64,000 nucleotides of DNA from Plazaster borealis (lineage: Eukaryota > Echinodermata > Asteroidea > Forcipulatida > Labidiasteridae): the NCBI GenBank assembly GCA_021014325.1, contig CM037469.1:14264663-14328662 (forward strand), in the 5' to 3' direction. The stretch's first letter is position 1. Each line of letters starts with the position of its first letter. Under the pieces are notes generated by a model. That model worked only from the letters and a program-made list of their open reading frames with translations. It did no database searches and was not told where the DNA came from. Below, piece by piece: positions 33,312 through 45,694 of this stretch. The position numbers were made by a program, and so were the translations under genes.

Positions 33312-33711
33312 TTAAAGGTATTATACAGGATTGGCAAGGATTAATTTTAGTCTGAAAGCTTACCGATTATGAAGTTCATTCATACTAAAGAACCACTTTT
33401 TTCTGTAAAATATGTTCCTCTGAAATGAAGTCATATTCGGGAAAACTGTATCTGAAAACCTAAAAAGATTTTTTTTATAAAAAACGCAACAGCTGATTTT
33501 GGTTGTTACAACCCAAATTAAGGGAATCTATTTACATGCTGAAAATTGTGCATGGTTTTTCACTATTTCCTCCTGACTCACACAACGGGTTAAACCCAAA
33601 TTTTCACAAGGTTTTTTATTTCATGTAGGCCTATAATGGTTGATCAAACAAAACATGAACACTGTCTCCGACTATTCTGTCAGCTCTACCAGTCCCGTAT
33701 AACACCTTTAA
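33312..33711. mobile_element. Family H MITE (400 bp)
   Basis: TTAA at 33312-33315 and 33708-33711, with AAAGGTATTATACAGGATTGG on the left and CCCGTATAACACCTTTAA on the right. No close copy elsewhere in the window. Confidence 0.75.
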
Positions 33712-34061
33712 AGGGTCTCTATACTTCTGGTAAATCACAAAACATTAAACCACATTTACATTAAACTTACATGGTTTAAAGATAATGATGATAGAAAGCT
33801 TCCCTTGAAATATTACTGGCTGAGGTGCTGTAGTTTTTGAGAAATTAGTAAAACGATTAGTTTTGATCTCATGAGTCGAAAACTCGATGTTTGAAAACAG
33901 TGAAAACACTTAAGGTTTTCCCCCACTTTTTTTCTGGTGATTGCATGCAATGACCGATTGAGCTTTAACTTTCACAGGTTTGTTGTTTCATGTTTATGTT
34001 GGGATACACCAAGTGAGGATACTGGTCTTTGAAATTTACCAAAAGTATAAACTCCCTTTAA
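33708..34061. mobile_element. TTAA MITE related to family A, sharing a TTAA with its neighbour
   Basis: TTAA 33708-33711 and 34058-34061; AAAGGGTCTCTATACTTCTGG on the left and CCAAAAGTATAAACTCCCTTT on the right. Its right part (GGGATACACCAAGTGAGGA, ACTGGTCTTTGA) matches family A. Confidence 0.85.
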
Positions 34062-34721
34062 GACATCATGTTTTGTTCCTCATAATTATTTTCCAACCGT
34101 AAGGAATTTAAAATCTGCATTTTATCTGGTGATAGACTAGCAACTACAACACGTACAGAGTAACTTAATTAGTAGTAATTTACGCAGAGAATGAACTGCA
34201 TAATATAAATGTATCGAACTAATTAATTGAACCTACGTCAGCTTGTGGGTAAAGTGAAACTTGGCGGCTATCGCATTCGAGATAAAGTTTCGCGTTGAGT
34301 TTGAACTGCTTTCTTAGCGATATCATGACCTCGTGCATAGATAACGCCATTAGATAATCTTATGGTGAAGCTGCGTTGATATCGTCGTGATGTATAACCG
34401 GGGGATCAAGTTGACGTTGGGTTTCCTAATCTTATCTCGTAAATCAAATGTTTGGTGAAAACAACTCTGACTTGGATGACAATACACACACAAAAAATGG
34501 TTTCATGTTTCTAGTGAAGGGAATACAGAAGTGTTAAAAAACCAATGACTAATAACAGATACCGCTGTATGTGTGGATGGACAGACAGCCATGGGGGCTT
34601 ATCACTAGATCGTGGCATTATTTTGACGTGCAATCATGCACACTGTTCATGTTTTCACATAGAATGTGCAAATCCAGTACACTGTTCTCTGCTGAACGGA
34701 ACAACGTATCAATTACATGAT

Positions 34722-34948
34722 TAGACTAAAAACTCCTGGGTAAGAATTGACTCGGATCCCGGGGGGCTGACCCATTTCCGGGTCAGGCTGACCCGGAGAG
34801 TGGTTACAAAAAGAGGGTTTTTTTCTGCGTAATTTAGACCCTTTTCTGTGTCATTTTAACACAGATTCCGGGTCATAATGACCTAGAAATGGGTCAGGCC
34901 CCACGGGACCCGAATCCAGGTCAGTTTTGACCAGGGAGTTTTTAGATA
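34722..34948. mobile_element. Family E element, copy 4
   Basis: TAGACTAAAAACTCCTGGG start, GGGTCAGGCTGACCCG core, GGAGTTTTTAGATA end. Arms clearly mirrored. Confidence 0.85.
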
Positions 34949-36319
34949 TCGCTATTCAAAAGCGTAAGCGTATTTCGCAGGTTAGCACGAAAATTAGGCG
35001 TACAGCTTGCGCGTTCACCGTAGATTTGCATTGTTACGTCATTCATTTTCAAAGAATAAGCACCGGAAGGTTAGCATGCCTTTTCTTGTGTTTACGGTTA
35101 TAGCAGTGCTATGAAATGGAAACTCGTACAGTAAGCGCAAACTCGACCGTTAAGCAGCTCTATGAAATTCGGGCCCTGACCCCTGCGTGCCAACTATAAC
35201 AATATAATTCTAATAAGATTTTCCAACCGAAAATTACAAACCATAGATTTTTCTGCATTTAATTCATTTATGTTCCATGTCAATAACACCGATCTATATT
35301 CTCAAATACTTTGCAAGCCGCGAAGGGTGACCACTTATAAAGCCTTTTAACACACACTGATTCTAAAAGGTTACACCAATTGATAAATACTTAAGCTCAG
35401 TAGGGTGACAATACCACTTAGCCGTTTTCCTAATGGTAGAGTCCTTTTATTGCGTGTCCAACCCCACATGGGACCTTTCCATTTTAAAGGAAAGGTAAAA
35501 CAGACATTTGGGGGAAAGTGAAATCATTCAAATTCAGTTCATTAAATTATTTTCAATTAAACAAATAACCAACTTGGAAAAACTTGATGAAGCGCGAAAA
35601 TAATGAAAATATGGAAAATGGTTTAATATTTTGTTAGGAATTTTATGCGTGATTACTTTAATTGAAGCCATCAAAATAACCATCGTTGTTTTTTCCTTTA
35701 TTTCTTAATTTATTTTGGGTGTGTCGTTTTTGTTGTAGTTCATGTTGTTTTTGTGTTATTTTTACATTTGTTTAATTTATTTATATAATTTGTTAATGAA
35801 TTTTGTGTCTTAATTTATTGTATATTTTGTATTATTATCAATATTTCTCCGGAAGAGTTATTGTACCTGTCGTTGTTGTTCGTGTTGTTTTGAGATTTTG
35901 GGGAGGTTGTTTTTTTTAAACATTTTTGTTGTTTGTTTATTTCATTTGCTAATTAATTTTGTGCCTTAAAATTGTTTTGTATCATGTTTGCTTATATTTC
36001 TCGGGAAGGTGTATGTTATTTATTATTGTACATTTTTTATTTTATTTTTATTTTATTTTTATTTTTTATTATGGCTATAATATTTCTCTGGAAGATTTTT
36101 ACTGGTATGAACTTTATAATAAGTGAGTTTTTCTAAACTACAGTAAAATTATACCCTCTAGCTACCAATCCTTGCACTTCGTATTCTTCAATACGAAAAA
36201 GATCTGAATTTATAAAGATGAAGTGAAAGATCGATTGGGGACGAGGTTCGTCCTCTTCAAGAAAAATAACCGAGCGAGAGACACCAACCGTCAGGCGTCC
36301 CGGGGCTTGTTACATTGAC
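34949..36319. other. Non-coding AT-rich sequence
   Basis: T-rich low-complexity DNA, including a (TTTTA)n run near 36030-36065. Positions 34960-35165 hold GGTTAGCA/TTAAGCAGCTCTATGAAATTC words, a decayed relative of the AAGCAGCTCTATGAAATT repeat. No gene recognised. Confidence 0.5.
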
Positions 36320-36691
36320 TTAAAGGTATCGTACACGTTTGGTAATGACTCAAAACAAATACTAGCATACAAACTAACATGGTAACAAGCAACGGAGAGC
36401 TGTTGATAGTATAAAACATTGTAGGAAACGACTCCCTCTGAAGTAACGTAGTTTTTGAGAAAGAGGTAATTTCTCACTAAAATAATAAAAACTTCTTGCG
36501 AGAAGTTTTTATTCCTATCTGAAAGCACACGAATTTGTACAACAAGGGTGTTTTTTATTTCATAATTTTCTTGCAACTTCGATGACCAATTGAGCCCAAA
36601 TGTTCACAGGCTTGTTATTTTATGCATGTTGGGATACACCAAGTGAAAACACTGGTCTTTGACAAATTCCAAACGTGTTCAGTGCCTTTAA
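36320..36691 (-). mobile_element. Family A MITE, copy 4
   Basis: TTAA at 36320-36323 and 36688-36691. Internal hairpin ACTTCTTGCGAGAAGT. Confidence 0.92.
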
Positions 36692-36940
36692 ACCGCATGG
36701 GTGTTTATAACATGACGTCGTGTGGATGTATTCCATTCGTTTATTGTCATCACCACCTCTTGCACCCATAGCATGAACCAAACACACCGTTGGTCATGAT
36801 GCAACAAATCGATACACGTTTACTATGCGTAGAATAATAAACAGGTAGAATTATGTGCAATCCCATATGTTATCATGGTGGGGTTATTTTCACAAATATG
36901 ACATCCGGACGTAAGATTGAAACAAAATGTCCCCCCTTTG

Positions 36941-37212
36941 TACACTCTAAAAATTCCCGGGTCAGAATTATTGACCCCAAATTCCGGGTCTCGAGGAGCT
37001 TCACCTATTTCCGGAAAATGGAGTGGGTTTATTTTTTAATGGAATTTTTACTCGGATTCTGCGTAATTTTGACCCATTTCTGGGTCATTTTGACACAGAT
37101 TCCGGCTCGTACTGACCGAGAAATGGGTCATGCCCCAGGAGACCCGGATATGGGTCATGCCCAAAGAGACTCGGATCTGGGTTAATTTTTATCCAGGAAA
37201 TGTTAAGAGTGT
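36941..37212. mobile_element. Family E element, copy 5
   Basis: TACACTCTAAAAATTCCCGGG to TTAAGAGTGT, with a duplicated GGGTCATGCCC segment near the right arm. Confidence 0.82.
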
Positions 37213-38196
37213 GGGCTATTGCGTTAACAACATTACAAAGTCATTTCCTTGTATACATACATCATGTACATGCACATACAGTATTGGCCTGTATAGGTCT
37301 ATCCACAATCAACATACAACATGAAATACATGCAATGGGAGCCATTTTAAAAACAATGATAACATGTGTCGATCGATACGACATAGACAGGTCGATCAAG
37401 TTCTCAAGGTCGACACTGTAATGTCTACATTATCACTTTATATCTCTTCCACCATGGCTATCATGTTTCCAAACACGGTCTGGCATTTTATTGATCCGGA
37501 ATCGATAACTTGGACTATATAAGTGAAAAAAGGCAAATGCATACGATATTTTATTCGATAATTCTATCCAGTATAATGTATGGATCGAGTTCAGTATTCT
37601 TGTGATCGGATTTCAAGCTGAAAAGAATATCTCTAACGAATACAAGGAAATGAAATCACCTCCGTTATATACTATATATTATAATTGAGTAGGCCATAGT
37701 TGTTGTTTTAGATTCGGAACGCGGTAAAAAAAACCTTCTATAAATAACCCGTGTTGACAATACCAAGTATAGACACTATCCATAAAACATAGTTCCAACA
37801 TTGCCCAATAAATATAAAATAGTTCCAACAATGTCCAATAAATATAACATAGTTCCAACAATGTCCAATAAATATAACATAGTTCCAACAATGTCCATTA
37901 AATATAACAAAGTTCCAACAATAATAGCCCTTTTTATTAGTTTGCCTGACGTTAAAACCGACGGCGATCCGAATAGTGTAGCGTTACAAAACACCATGTC
38001 GATAACTGACATTATTGCGTTTGTCCACACAAGTAATGTATACGTTCCACCATATGTCATCCAATACAGTAACATAAAACCGACAAACGTTGCAACATAA
38101 CAACAGAGTTGAAATGAATTTAGGAATTGGCGCATATTAATGCTGCGTTATAACGACCCGTGTATTATAGCGCGGTATAATTATTGTCTATTCACT
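37213..38196. other. Non-coding sequence with a 30-bp tandem array
   Basis: Apart from the minisatellite at 37791-37923 nothing is recognised. Both strands are open across the array because the period is a multiple of three. Confidence 0.5.
37791..37923 (+). repeat. 30-bp tandem repeat, about 4.4 copies
   Basis: Unit AGTTCCAACAATGTCCAAT followed by AAATATAACAT; the last copy has CCATTAAATATAACAAAG. Confidence 0.95.
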
Positions 38197-38573
38197 TTAA
38201 AGGTATCGTACACGTTTGGTAATGACTCAAAACAAATATTAGCATAAAAACTTACTTGGTAACAAGCAACGGAGAGCTGTTGATAGTATAAAACATTGTG
38301 AGGAACGACTCCCTCTGAAGTAACGTAGTTTTTGAGAAAGAGGTAATTTCTCACTAAAATAATAACAACTTCTTGCAAGAAGTTTATATTCCTATATCTG
38401 AAAGCACACAAATTTGTACAACAAGGGTGTTTTTTCTTTCATCATATTCTTGCAACTTCGATGACTAAATTGAGCCCAAATTTTCACAGGCTTGTTATTT
38501 TATGCATATGTTGGAATACACCAAGTGAGAACACTGGTCTTAAACAATTACCAAACGTGTTCAGTGCCTTTAA
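38197..38573 (-). mobile_element. Family A MITE, copy 5
   Basis: TTAA at 38197-38200 and 38570-38573; left end AAAGGTATCGTACACGTTTGG. Confidence 0.92.
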
Positions 38574-39536
38574 ACGAAATCGGAATTTAACCAAAGACTT
38601 TAGCTTGAAACTTCCACACGCGCCGCCCCCCCCCCCACCACCACCACACACACACACACACAAACACAATCACAAACAAACAAAATCGTTTTCTAGAAAA
38701 TGATGTAGGCCTTAATCTTATTTCTTCGAAGAAAACAGACAACGGAAACTATAATTTTAGCGTTTTGCCTTGAAAAACCCCCCAATGAGGACAATCTCCC
38801 TTTTCTGAACATCACATGATTTGAAATAATGTACTTCTATACATTAAAGGTCTGCAAATTGTACCGGCCTATAATAAAACCAACAATTAACAGGGTACCG
38901 GAGCAATAATGTAACCTTTATAGCATTTTGCCTGGTAACCTGGTTCTGCTTTAAACACACAACAAAGGGTCCTGCTTTAGGGACTGTGTCGATCAACCTC
39001 GATCAATTTCCCTCATAGCAAATATCATACGAACCAATTAAGACTCCAAAATTCCAGATGCATAAAATATTATTAATCGACAGGAACGGTCAAAAAATAA
39101 TGGTATTAATTATCATTAATCACTATACATTACACATCCGTAGTCCAACTACGCATGATCGCAACGCACTGCAATCTCACGAACACAAAGAGCGTAATTA
39201 TTGTGTACTACATCCTAGAAAAGGGAACGATGGATCAATCGTTATCGGACGAGTTTTATATTCCCCTCCTTTGTCACGAAATATATTATAAAACATCACA
39301 ATTGTTTGGGGGTAAAGTATATTCATTCCACATTAAAGTGAAGGTAAATCAAATTATTGGATTTCAGTGTAGATAGGCCTATGCATTCATAACTCCAGTT
39401 GTCAAAATGTCAAGAAATTTAGACCTCCTGTATTATGACGTGTCCAATGAAAATCTGTAAATTTGTAGCTATTCCTATTTTCTGGATACAAATTATATTC
39501 CGTTCAGGGTTTCCGTACAACGATATAATGATTGTT
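38574..39536. other. Non-coding sequence with microsatellite
   Basis: C-run and (CCA)/(CA) microsatellite at 38627-38665, then unique AT-rich DNA. No gene. Confidence 0.5.
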
Positions 39537-39942
39537 ACATAAAGGTGTACTTTGGTAGAGACCCCGAAAATAAAATTGTGTAAATTTTATTCGAAAGCCT
39601 ACAAGGTAAAGCATCCTGCAAAGATGTTTTGTCTGAAGTGACCCCCGTTGATCGCATACAGCTACAGGCGACTTTGGGAGGTTCAAATTATTTCCGTGGT
39701 GTCCATTTGTGAATGCTGAGGCCAGAGATGCGGTTGGTACCCGCTGTCACCTCGCTAAACGTGGATGGATTTGACGTTCGTATGAAATTACCCTGACCGT
39801 TTTTCCAGTTTTCTTTACAAGTAGACACTGTATTTCAAACTGAAATTTTCACAGGTGACTTCTATTGTATCTTTCTCGAAAATGTTGCCTATATTATTAG
39901 CATTCCATTGACAAAAAACAAATGATGCCCCTATACCTTTAA
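39537..39942 (+). mobile_element. Family C MITE, diverged
   Basis: Starts near ATAAAGGTGTACTTTGGTAG; contains GCTGAGGCCAGAGATGCGG and GTGGATGGATTTGACGTTCG; ends CCCCTATACCTTTAA (TTAA 39939-39942). Confidence 0.72.
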
Positions 39943-40027
39943 TTGATAAAATGCATACATAGGCTTTCAAGATTTGTTTTCAAGATGGCGGCATTTCAGC
40001 TGATCGACATTCTTAGGTCAGAGTAAC

Positions 40028-40276
40028 CACACTCTCAAAACTCCCGGGTCAGAATTGACCCGCAATCGTCCCCGGAGGCCTGACCCATTTCCGGGTCAGG
40101 CTGACCCGGAAAATTGTTTTTTTTTAACGGGTCAAGATTTAAACTTGAATTCTACGTCATTTTGACCCATATCTGGGTAATTTTGACGCAGATTCCGGGT
40201 CATGTTGACCCAGAAATGGGTCAGGCCCCACACGGGATCCTGATCCGGGTCAGTTCTGATCCGGATATTTCGAGTG
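40028..40276. mobile_element. Family E element, copy 6
   Basis: CACACTCTCAAAACTCCCGGG start; two long mirrored GGGTCA/TGACCC arms; end ATATTTCGAGTGC. Confidence 0.87.
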
Positions 40277-40755
40277 CATGTCCGTGTATTTAATATATTG
40301 CTTTATTATTAATTGTATATCACACTGTGTACTTTGTCCATTTAAATAGTAACTTCTAATTCAAAATAAGGAATTCTTATACCACGATAGTGACACTGTT
40401 ATAAAAACATATTCTGGTGGGTATATAGTATAAATGAGTCTAACGTAACTATAGGCGAAGCAATGTTCGAGGCAATACTATTATTATAACAGAACATAAT
40501 AAAGCTTCCTCCAATTCAAAGCTTTTATCTCCACCCCTGGATTAATGCCCGGAAACTAATTATGCTAATAGATCTCTGATAGCATTTGCAGAATGGAAGA
40601 ATAAGAGTAGGCCGTATCAAGTGATCAAGTCAGATAGACGTGACTCTATTATAATTACTACCGGCATATTTTATCATGAAATGATTACAGACAATTGGCG
40701 CTATATCACTGTCTACATTATTGAATATATAAAAGTGTTTATCCGATTGAAACTG
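40277..40755. other. Non-coding sequence
   Basis: AT-rich, no exon or repeat recognised. Confidence 0.5.
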
Positions 40756-40900
40756 TAGAGGTTTTACAGTCACGTGATGTTATGACGTGACTATGTGATT
40801 GAGACGCCATATTGCCGGTCAATGACCAGTAACCCTGACCAGCAAGATGGTTGCCGTTGCGGTAGGCGGGGCTATAGTGACGTCAGCTGTAAAACCTCTA
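40756..40900. mobile_element. 145-bp foldback element with TAGAGGTTTTACAG ends
   Basis: Left TAGAGGTTTTACAGTCACG, right GACGTCAGCTGTAAAACCTCTA; TGACGT-type words mirrored on both arms. TA at both borders could be a TA target duplication. Single copy here. Confidence 0.75.
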
Positions 40901-40969
40901 TTGGTACATACGTCTTGAAAATACGAATCCATTCCAAAAGCAAAAATCCCTGCCAGGGAGGAGGGGTGG

Positions 40970-41326
40970 TTAAAGGCACTGTACACGTTTGGTTATTACT
41001 CAAAATATATATTAGCATAAAAGCTAACTTGGTAACGAGCAACGGGGAGCTGTTGATAGTATAAAACATTGTGAGAAACGACTCCGTCTGAAGTAACGTA
41101 TTTTTTAAAATAAAATAATAAAAGACTTCTTGCAAGAAGTTTTCGTTCCTATCTGAAAGCACACAAACTTGTACAACAAGGGTGCTTTTTCTTTCATCAT
41201 TTTCTTGCAACTTCGATGACCAATTGAGCCCAAATTTTCACAGGCTTGTTTTGTATGCATATGTTGGGATACACCAAGTGAGATTACTGGTCTTTGACAA
41301 TTTCCGAACGTGTTCAGTGCCTTTAA
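40970..41326 (-). mobile_element. Family A MITE, copy 6
   Basis: TTAA at 40970-40973 and 41323-41326; about 20 bp missing near AACGTATTTTTTAAAATAAA. Confidence 0.92.
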
Positions 41327-41653
41327 GAATGACGTCTCACTGTAATGAAGAAAATCGACCAACGCTATCGAATGAATTCGTATAGATCTAACCCCGTCCA
41401 CGTATGCCACATTATCACATGCATATAGCCCAGATATAACTTGCAGGTCGTACATCAAATCTCGCATAAACAGATGATCCAAATTCGTACAATTTAGGCG
41501 CGAAGATTTGGCGCCGGTTTTCAAAAACGGCCTTAACCAATATTGACCCTTTTTGCATTGAAGATTCGATAACTGCCATTATTGACGTCGAGTCGTTAAC
41601 AAATTCTGCACTTTCAGTAAAACACACGTCTTTTCGAAAGAGTTTTGTAAATG

Positions 41654-42061
41654 TTAAAGACTATAGGGTCATATATTGGTTTTTGTCAACGTAATGCTGA
41701 TTTATAGGCAAAATTATCACGAAAGATACAATAAAAGTCACCCTACTTTTGAGGAAACAACAGAAAACTGTCACGGTATTTTCATCAAGAATGTCGAATC
41801 CATCCACGTTTAGCGAGGTGAAAGCGGGTACCAACCGCACCTCTGGCTGGCCGCAGCAATCACAAACTGACACCACGGAAATTTGAATCTCCAAAACTTG
41901 AGGTAAAATTCTGAGATTTAAATTTATCGACATGCTTTTATTGATTTCTAAGCAGACGAAACAATTTCTATACCATTACCATCCTTGTAACAATTATAGG
42001 CTTTTGGATAGAAATTACACTTTATTCCCGGGGTCATTACCAAAGTATGACCCTGCCTTAA
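41654..42061 (-). mobile_element. Family C MITE sharing a TTAA with a family F MITE
   Basis: TTAA 41654-41657 then AGACTATAGGGTCATATATTG; right end CCAAAGTATGACCCTGCCTTAA (TTAA 42058-42061). Confidence 0.85.
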
Positions 42062-42425
42062 AGGGACACGTTGCCTTGGATCGGGCGAGTTGGTCTATGA
42101 AAAGCGTTTGTAACCGTTTGTTATAAAATGCATTATGGTTAGAAAGATGTTTTAAAAGTAGAATACAATGATCCACACAAATATGCCTCGAAATTGTGCG
42201 TGGTTTTCCTTCTACTTTGCGAACTAACACGGTCCGCCATTTTGTGTGGAGTCAAAAATTTGGCTCTACAAAAAAGAAAAAACACGCAATTTCGAGGCAT
42301 ATTTGTGTGGATCATTGTATTCTACTTTTAAAACATCTCTCTAACCATAATGCATTTTATAACAAACGGTTACAAACGCTTTTCATAGACCAACTCGCCC
42401 GATCCAAGGAAACATGTCCGTTTAA
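42058..42425. mobile_element. Family F MITE, most complete copy
   Basis: 368 bp, almost a perfect palindrome. Arms start AAGGGACACGTTGCCTTGG and end CCAAGGAAACATGTCCGTTTAA, meeting near GGTCCGCCATTTTGTGTGG. The high arm identity suggests it is recent. Confidence 0.9.
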
Positions 42426-42545
42426 GGATTATCAACAAGAAAGTAGTCCAGAAGTCTCCTGAAGACGAGCATAGTATACCGCTCGAAACGTCGAGACCAC
42501 ACCGACTCTTTTCAGAGCCAACACTCCTCCAAAAGAGATTTTACG
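42426..42545 (+). mobile_element. Penelope-like fragment with hammerhead-like core
   Basis: CTCCTGAAGACGAGCATAGT, then ATACCGCTCGAAACGTCGAG, then CACACCGACTCTTTTCAGAG. Same layout as the minus-strand copy at 8000-8118. It begins directly at the TTAA of the family F MITE. Confidence 0.6.
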
Positions 42546-42694
42546 CATTTTACACATTTTACGCAAGTTTACTATTTTATAGATGGGCCTACTACTTCTT
42601 ATTTTTCCACACCACTTCAAACACCACTTAAGAAAGTAGAGCGTATACGACTCACGGATCATACATTAATAAACGCCACGGGTATAATATTCCT

Positions 42695-43038
42695 TTAAAG
42701 GTATTATACACTTTTGGTAACAGCTCAAAATCAGTGTCCACATTTTGTGTGATGCAACATATGCACGAACAAACAGACCTGTGAAAGTTTGAGCTCAATT
42801 GGTCGTCGAGATCACGAGAAAAATAATGAAAAGAGACCTCATGTGTTTTTTGTTTTTTCAAAATATCGCGCGTGATAATAACTATTGTTTTACTCATTTC
42901 TCAGAAACGATAGCATTTTAGGCAGAAATATTTTAAGGAACCCTTTCAACCATTACTTACTTTAAATCATGTAAGTTGTGTGTGAATCTGTGAACATTTG
43001 TGTTTTTCGATCTTACCAGTAGTGTACAGGGCCTTTAA
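42695..43038. mobile_element. TTAA MITE, distant relative of family A
   Basis: TTAA 42695-42698 and 43035-43038. AAAGGTATTATACACTTTTGG on the left, CCAGTAGTGTACAGGGCCTTT on the right. Shares GAGCTCAATTGGTCGTCGA with family A. Confidence 0.8.
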
Positions 43039-43454
43039 GGTTGGTCATCTTATGTACGTGCGCTCAATTAACTACCATCAACGGTTGATAAAGCTAAGGG
43101 TGTACCTGCTTGTTCCCGTTCAATGTTTTATAGCCTCCATAAAGCAAGTATCTACGGGGTTCGAAAGAACATGGTAGATATATAACTCGCTGTACAAACG
43201 CAGAAAGTGGCTCATTCATTCCACCAACGACATTGCAGAGACTAGTTATTCCCGCTACAACCTTGAACTCGTTCCAAACAGGATTATAATATAGAACCTT
43301 CCACATGTTCATAATGCCGTAAACACATACATTAAGGTCGGATAACAAAAACATGTCAAATTTTAAAGAAAAAAAACGTTCATCAGAGGGTTGCCACTTA
43401 AAAGAGAAAAAAGGTGTTTACAAATAGTGACAACTACAAAAACGGTTTTTGTTA
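43039..43454. other. Non-coding sequence
   Basis: Unique-looking, no exon or repeat recognised. Confidence 0.5.
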
Positions 43455-43849
43455 TTAAAGGGTCCCATACGTTTGGTAATGACTCTGAAAATTAATGCCA
43501 ATCCAACTTACTTGGTTTGAAGTACAGCAGCTTTGGATAGTATAATGCATTATGAGAAACTTTTCACTTCGAAGTACTGCGTTTCAATGGAAAAAGATAT
43601 CACTTTTTATCCCCCAAAAACATTTGAATCTGAGAAGCGTTACTGCAGTAACGTTTCTCAGATAGTGTATTCAAATTGCAGATTATTCTTCCTGCGTGTA
43701 CATAACCGCTCCAGATTTTCGGCAATATCTCAAAAACGCTGCCACCTTTTGAAATGAAATTTTCACAGGTTAGTTTTATGGTATATATCTACAACTAAGA
43801 TTGAAACAAACAGTTGATTCCAATTACCAAACAGATACAATCCTTTTAA
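43455..43849. mobile_element. Family B MITE, copy 3
   Basis: TTAA 43455-43458 and 43846-43849, central palindrome GAAGCGTTACTGCAGTAACG. Confidence 0.88.
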
Positions 43850-44403
43850 AAGATAGACAGGGAATCGTTCGGTGGAAAGAGTTCACATAAAAACTCCGGT
43901 AGCACAATGGAGAGTAAAAAAACCGGTGCTACGATCGATCCAGAGCACGTTCAACGTCTTTCAACTTATACGGCCTGCGTCCGTTTTTACAGAGTGCATT
44001 CACCCATACAAGACGACAGTGACAAAGCCCTCGTGACGTATACAATAAACATAACAATGTGAAGTAGGACTGGATTTGGGGATAGGGAGTTAACCGAATT
44101 GTTTCGTTTTTCAAGAGACGTGTTTTACGTCGAGAGATGCTTTCGTTTCGCAATAAAATATAATTATAAAGGTAACCTGTTTTTGTTTTGTTTGGCATAA
44201 TGTTTGTTTTCTCGCGTTGCTAAATTGTCTTCTGTCTGCCGCAGCAAGAGGAAATCAGAACAGATTCAAAGGGTGATTTTTATCCTAGAACCGGCTTAAT
44301 CACAGAGAATTTTAGCTTTATGATCAAATAAATTGTTCACAAAGTTACCGCATCTTTAAATGAATCGAAAAAATTACCCATCAGGGCACAATTAGAACTG
44401 TTT

Positions 44404-44725
44404 TAGCAGAAAATATTGCTTAACAATTTTCTGCTGAGCAGATCTGGGCAGGATACCAGTCATAGATTGTACTTGTGACAAGGTAGTTTGGCTGGTAACC
44501 TTATTGTGATAATCATAATTATGCTATGCTTAGCTACCTTTTGTGCTTCTTAAGCAGCTCTATGAAATTGGGCTTAATTTCATAGAGCTGCTTAAGCACA
44601 AAAAAATGGCTAAGCACAAAAAAGTATGCTTACCAGAATGAGGTTACCAGCCAAACTACCATGTCCCATGTACAATTTGTGACTGGTATCCTGCTAATTT
44701 CTGCTAAGCAAAACAATTGTTCTTG
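44404..44725. repeat. Head-to-head inverted pair of the ACCAGCC / AAGCAGCT repeat
   Basis: Left arm (44404-44573) and right arm (44577-44725) are reverse complements, meeting at CTATGAAATTGGGC / TTAATTTCATAGAG. Each arm contains one GGTTACCAGCC-type unit. Confidence 0.85.
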
Positions 44726-45694
44726 GAAATTTCGTAATGATCATAATGAATGTAGCCGAGTTTGTGGCAACGTACCTTAACCGGAACAGTCGTACCAACC
44801 AACGACACGAACGCGTCACTATATGAATTCCACATCGATTGGACACTTTACAGGTATCCCGGCACTGTGTGATGTGAGAACAATCAAAGGGCTGTCAAAT
44901 TCCACACCCACGTCCCTTCATCCACACATCAGCCAGGTCAACTCACACAACATAATAGCATACTCCCTTCCCATCACATAGTGACATGAATCTACCGATG
45001 TTTTAAATCGTGATCGAGCTACAAAATTATGACTCACCACCGGTAGTAGTCGGCAACCCGTATACTGGCATTGTCTACGTCAGTCACCGTTGGGCGCTGA
45101 CTCGACAAAGATAATCATCGAAAAAGATTCCTTGTATATAAAGGCTAAATCAAACAAACCGATCTGCCACAATTCACACTTCGTGTATTATTTTTTCAAA
45201 AGAAACCACTGATGCTATGTATATAACAAGCAATGCAGCTATAGTAAATCCTCCCTTTTAAACATTTCACCACAATCTAAAAACTACAAAGCAGATACTA
45301 GAAAAGTGTGTAACTAAAAGTAGGTGACGGAATTTTTTTTATAATCTTCCGACAGACCACCAGCTCAGAATGTCGAGCATGCATTTTGGTTGTCGACACT
45401 CGTACGATACATAATGTCGACACCATAAATACCGTACTGATGTATAAAACCCGCCTCTTTTCCATTATGCACGACATAATGGCGGCATTCTGAACACGGA
45501 ACAACGTTGACACACCCAATGCACGTTTACCGTGTGTCTTAGGTCGACTGTTACGTCTATAGCGGCTGTGGCTGAGGGCGTCAGTGTTGACGTCTGTAAA
45601 GAAGATCCGTGAACTATAAGCCACGTATAGCCAAAGCCACTGCGTGCCCGATCTGCTGGAAACCCAATCTGCATGCGAACAGTCCCAAACGGAA
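44726..45694. other. Non-coding sequence
   Basis: Degraded inverted words (CGTGTGTCTTAGG, GTAAAGAAGATCCGTG) near 45530-45620. A 167-codon open frame here has no domain, splice or composition support. Confidence 0.5.

Noticed and set aside
37791..37923. CRISPR-like array
   Set aside because: Contiguous tandem repeats without spacers in a eukaryotic genome.
37776..38135. Membrane-protein-like frame with repeated YLLDIVGTM
   Set aside because: Product of the 30-bp tandem array, open on both strands because the period is a multiple of three.
40756..40900. CREB-type enhancer
   Set aside because: The TGACGT words lie in the arms of a foldback repeat and are mirrored by its structure, so repeat origin is the simpler reading.
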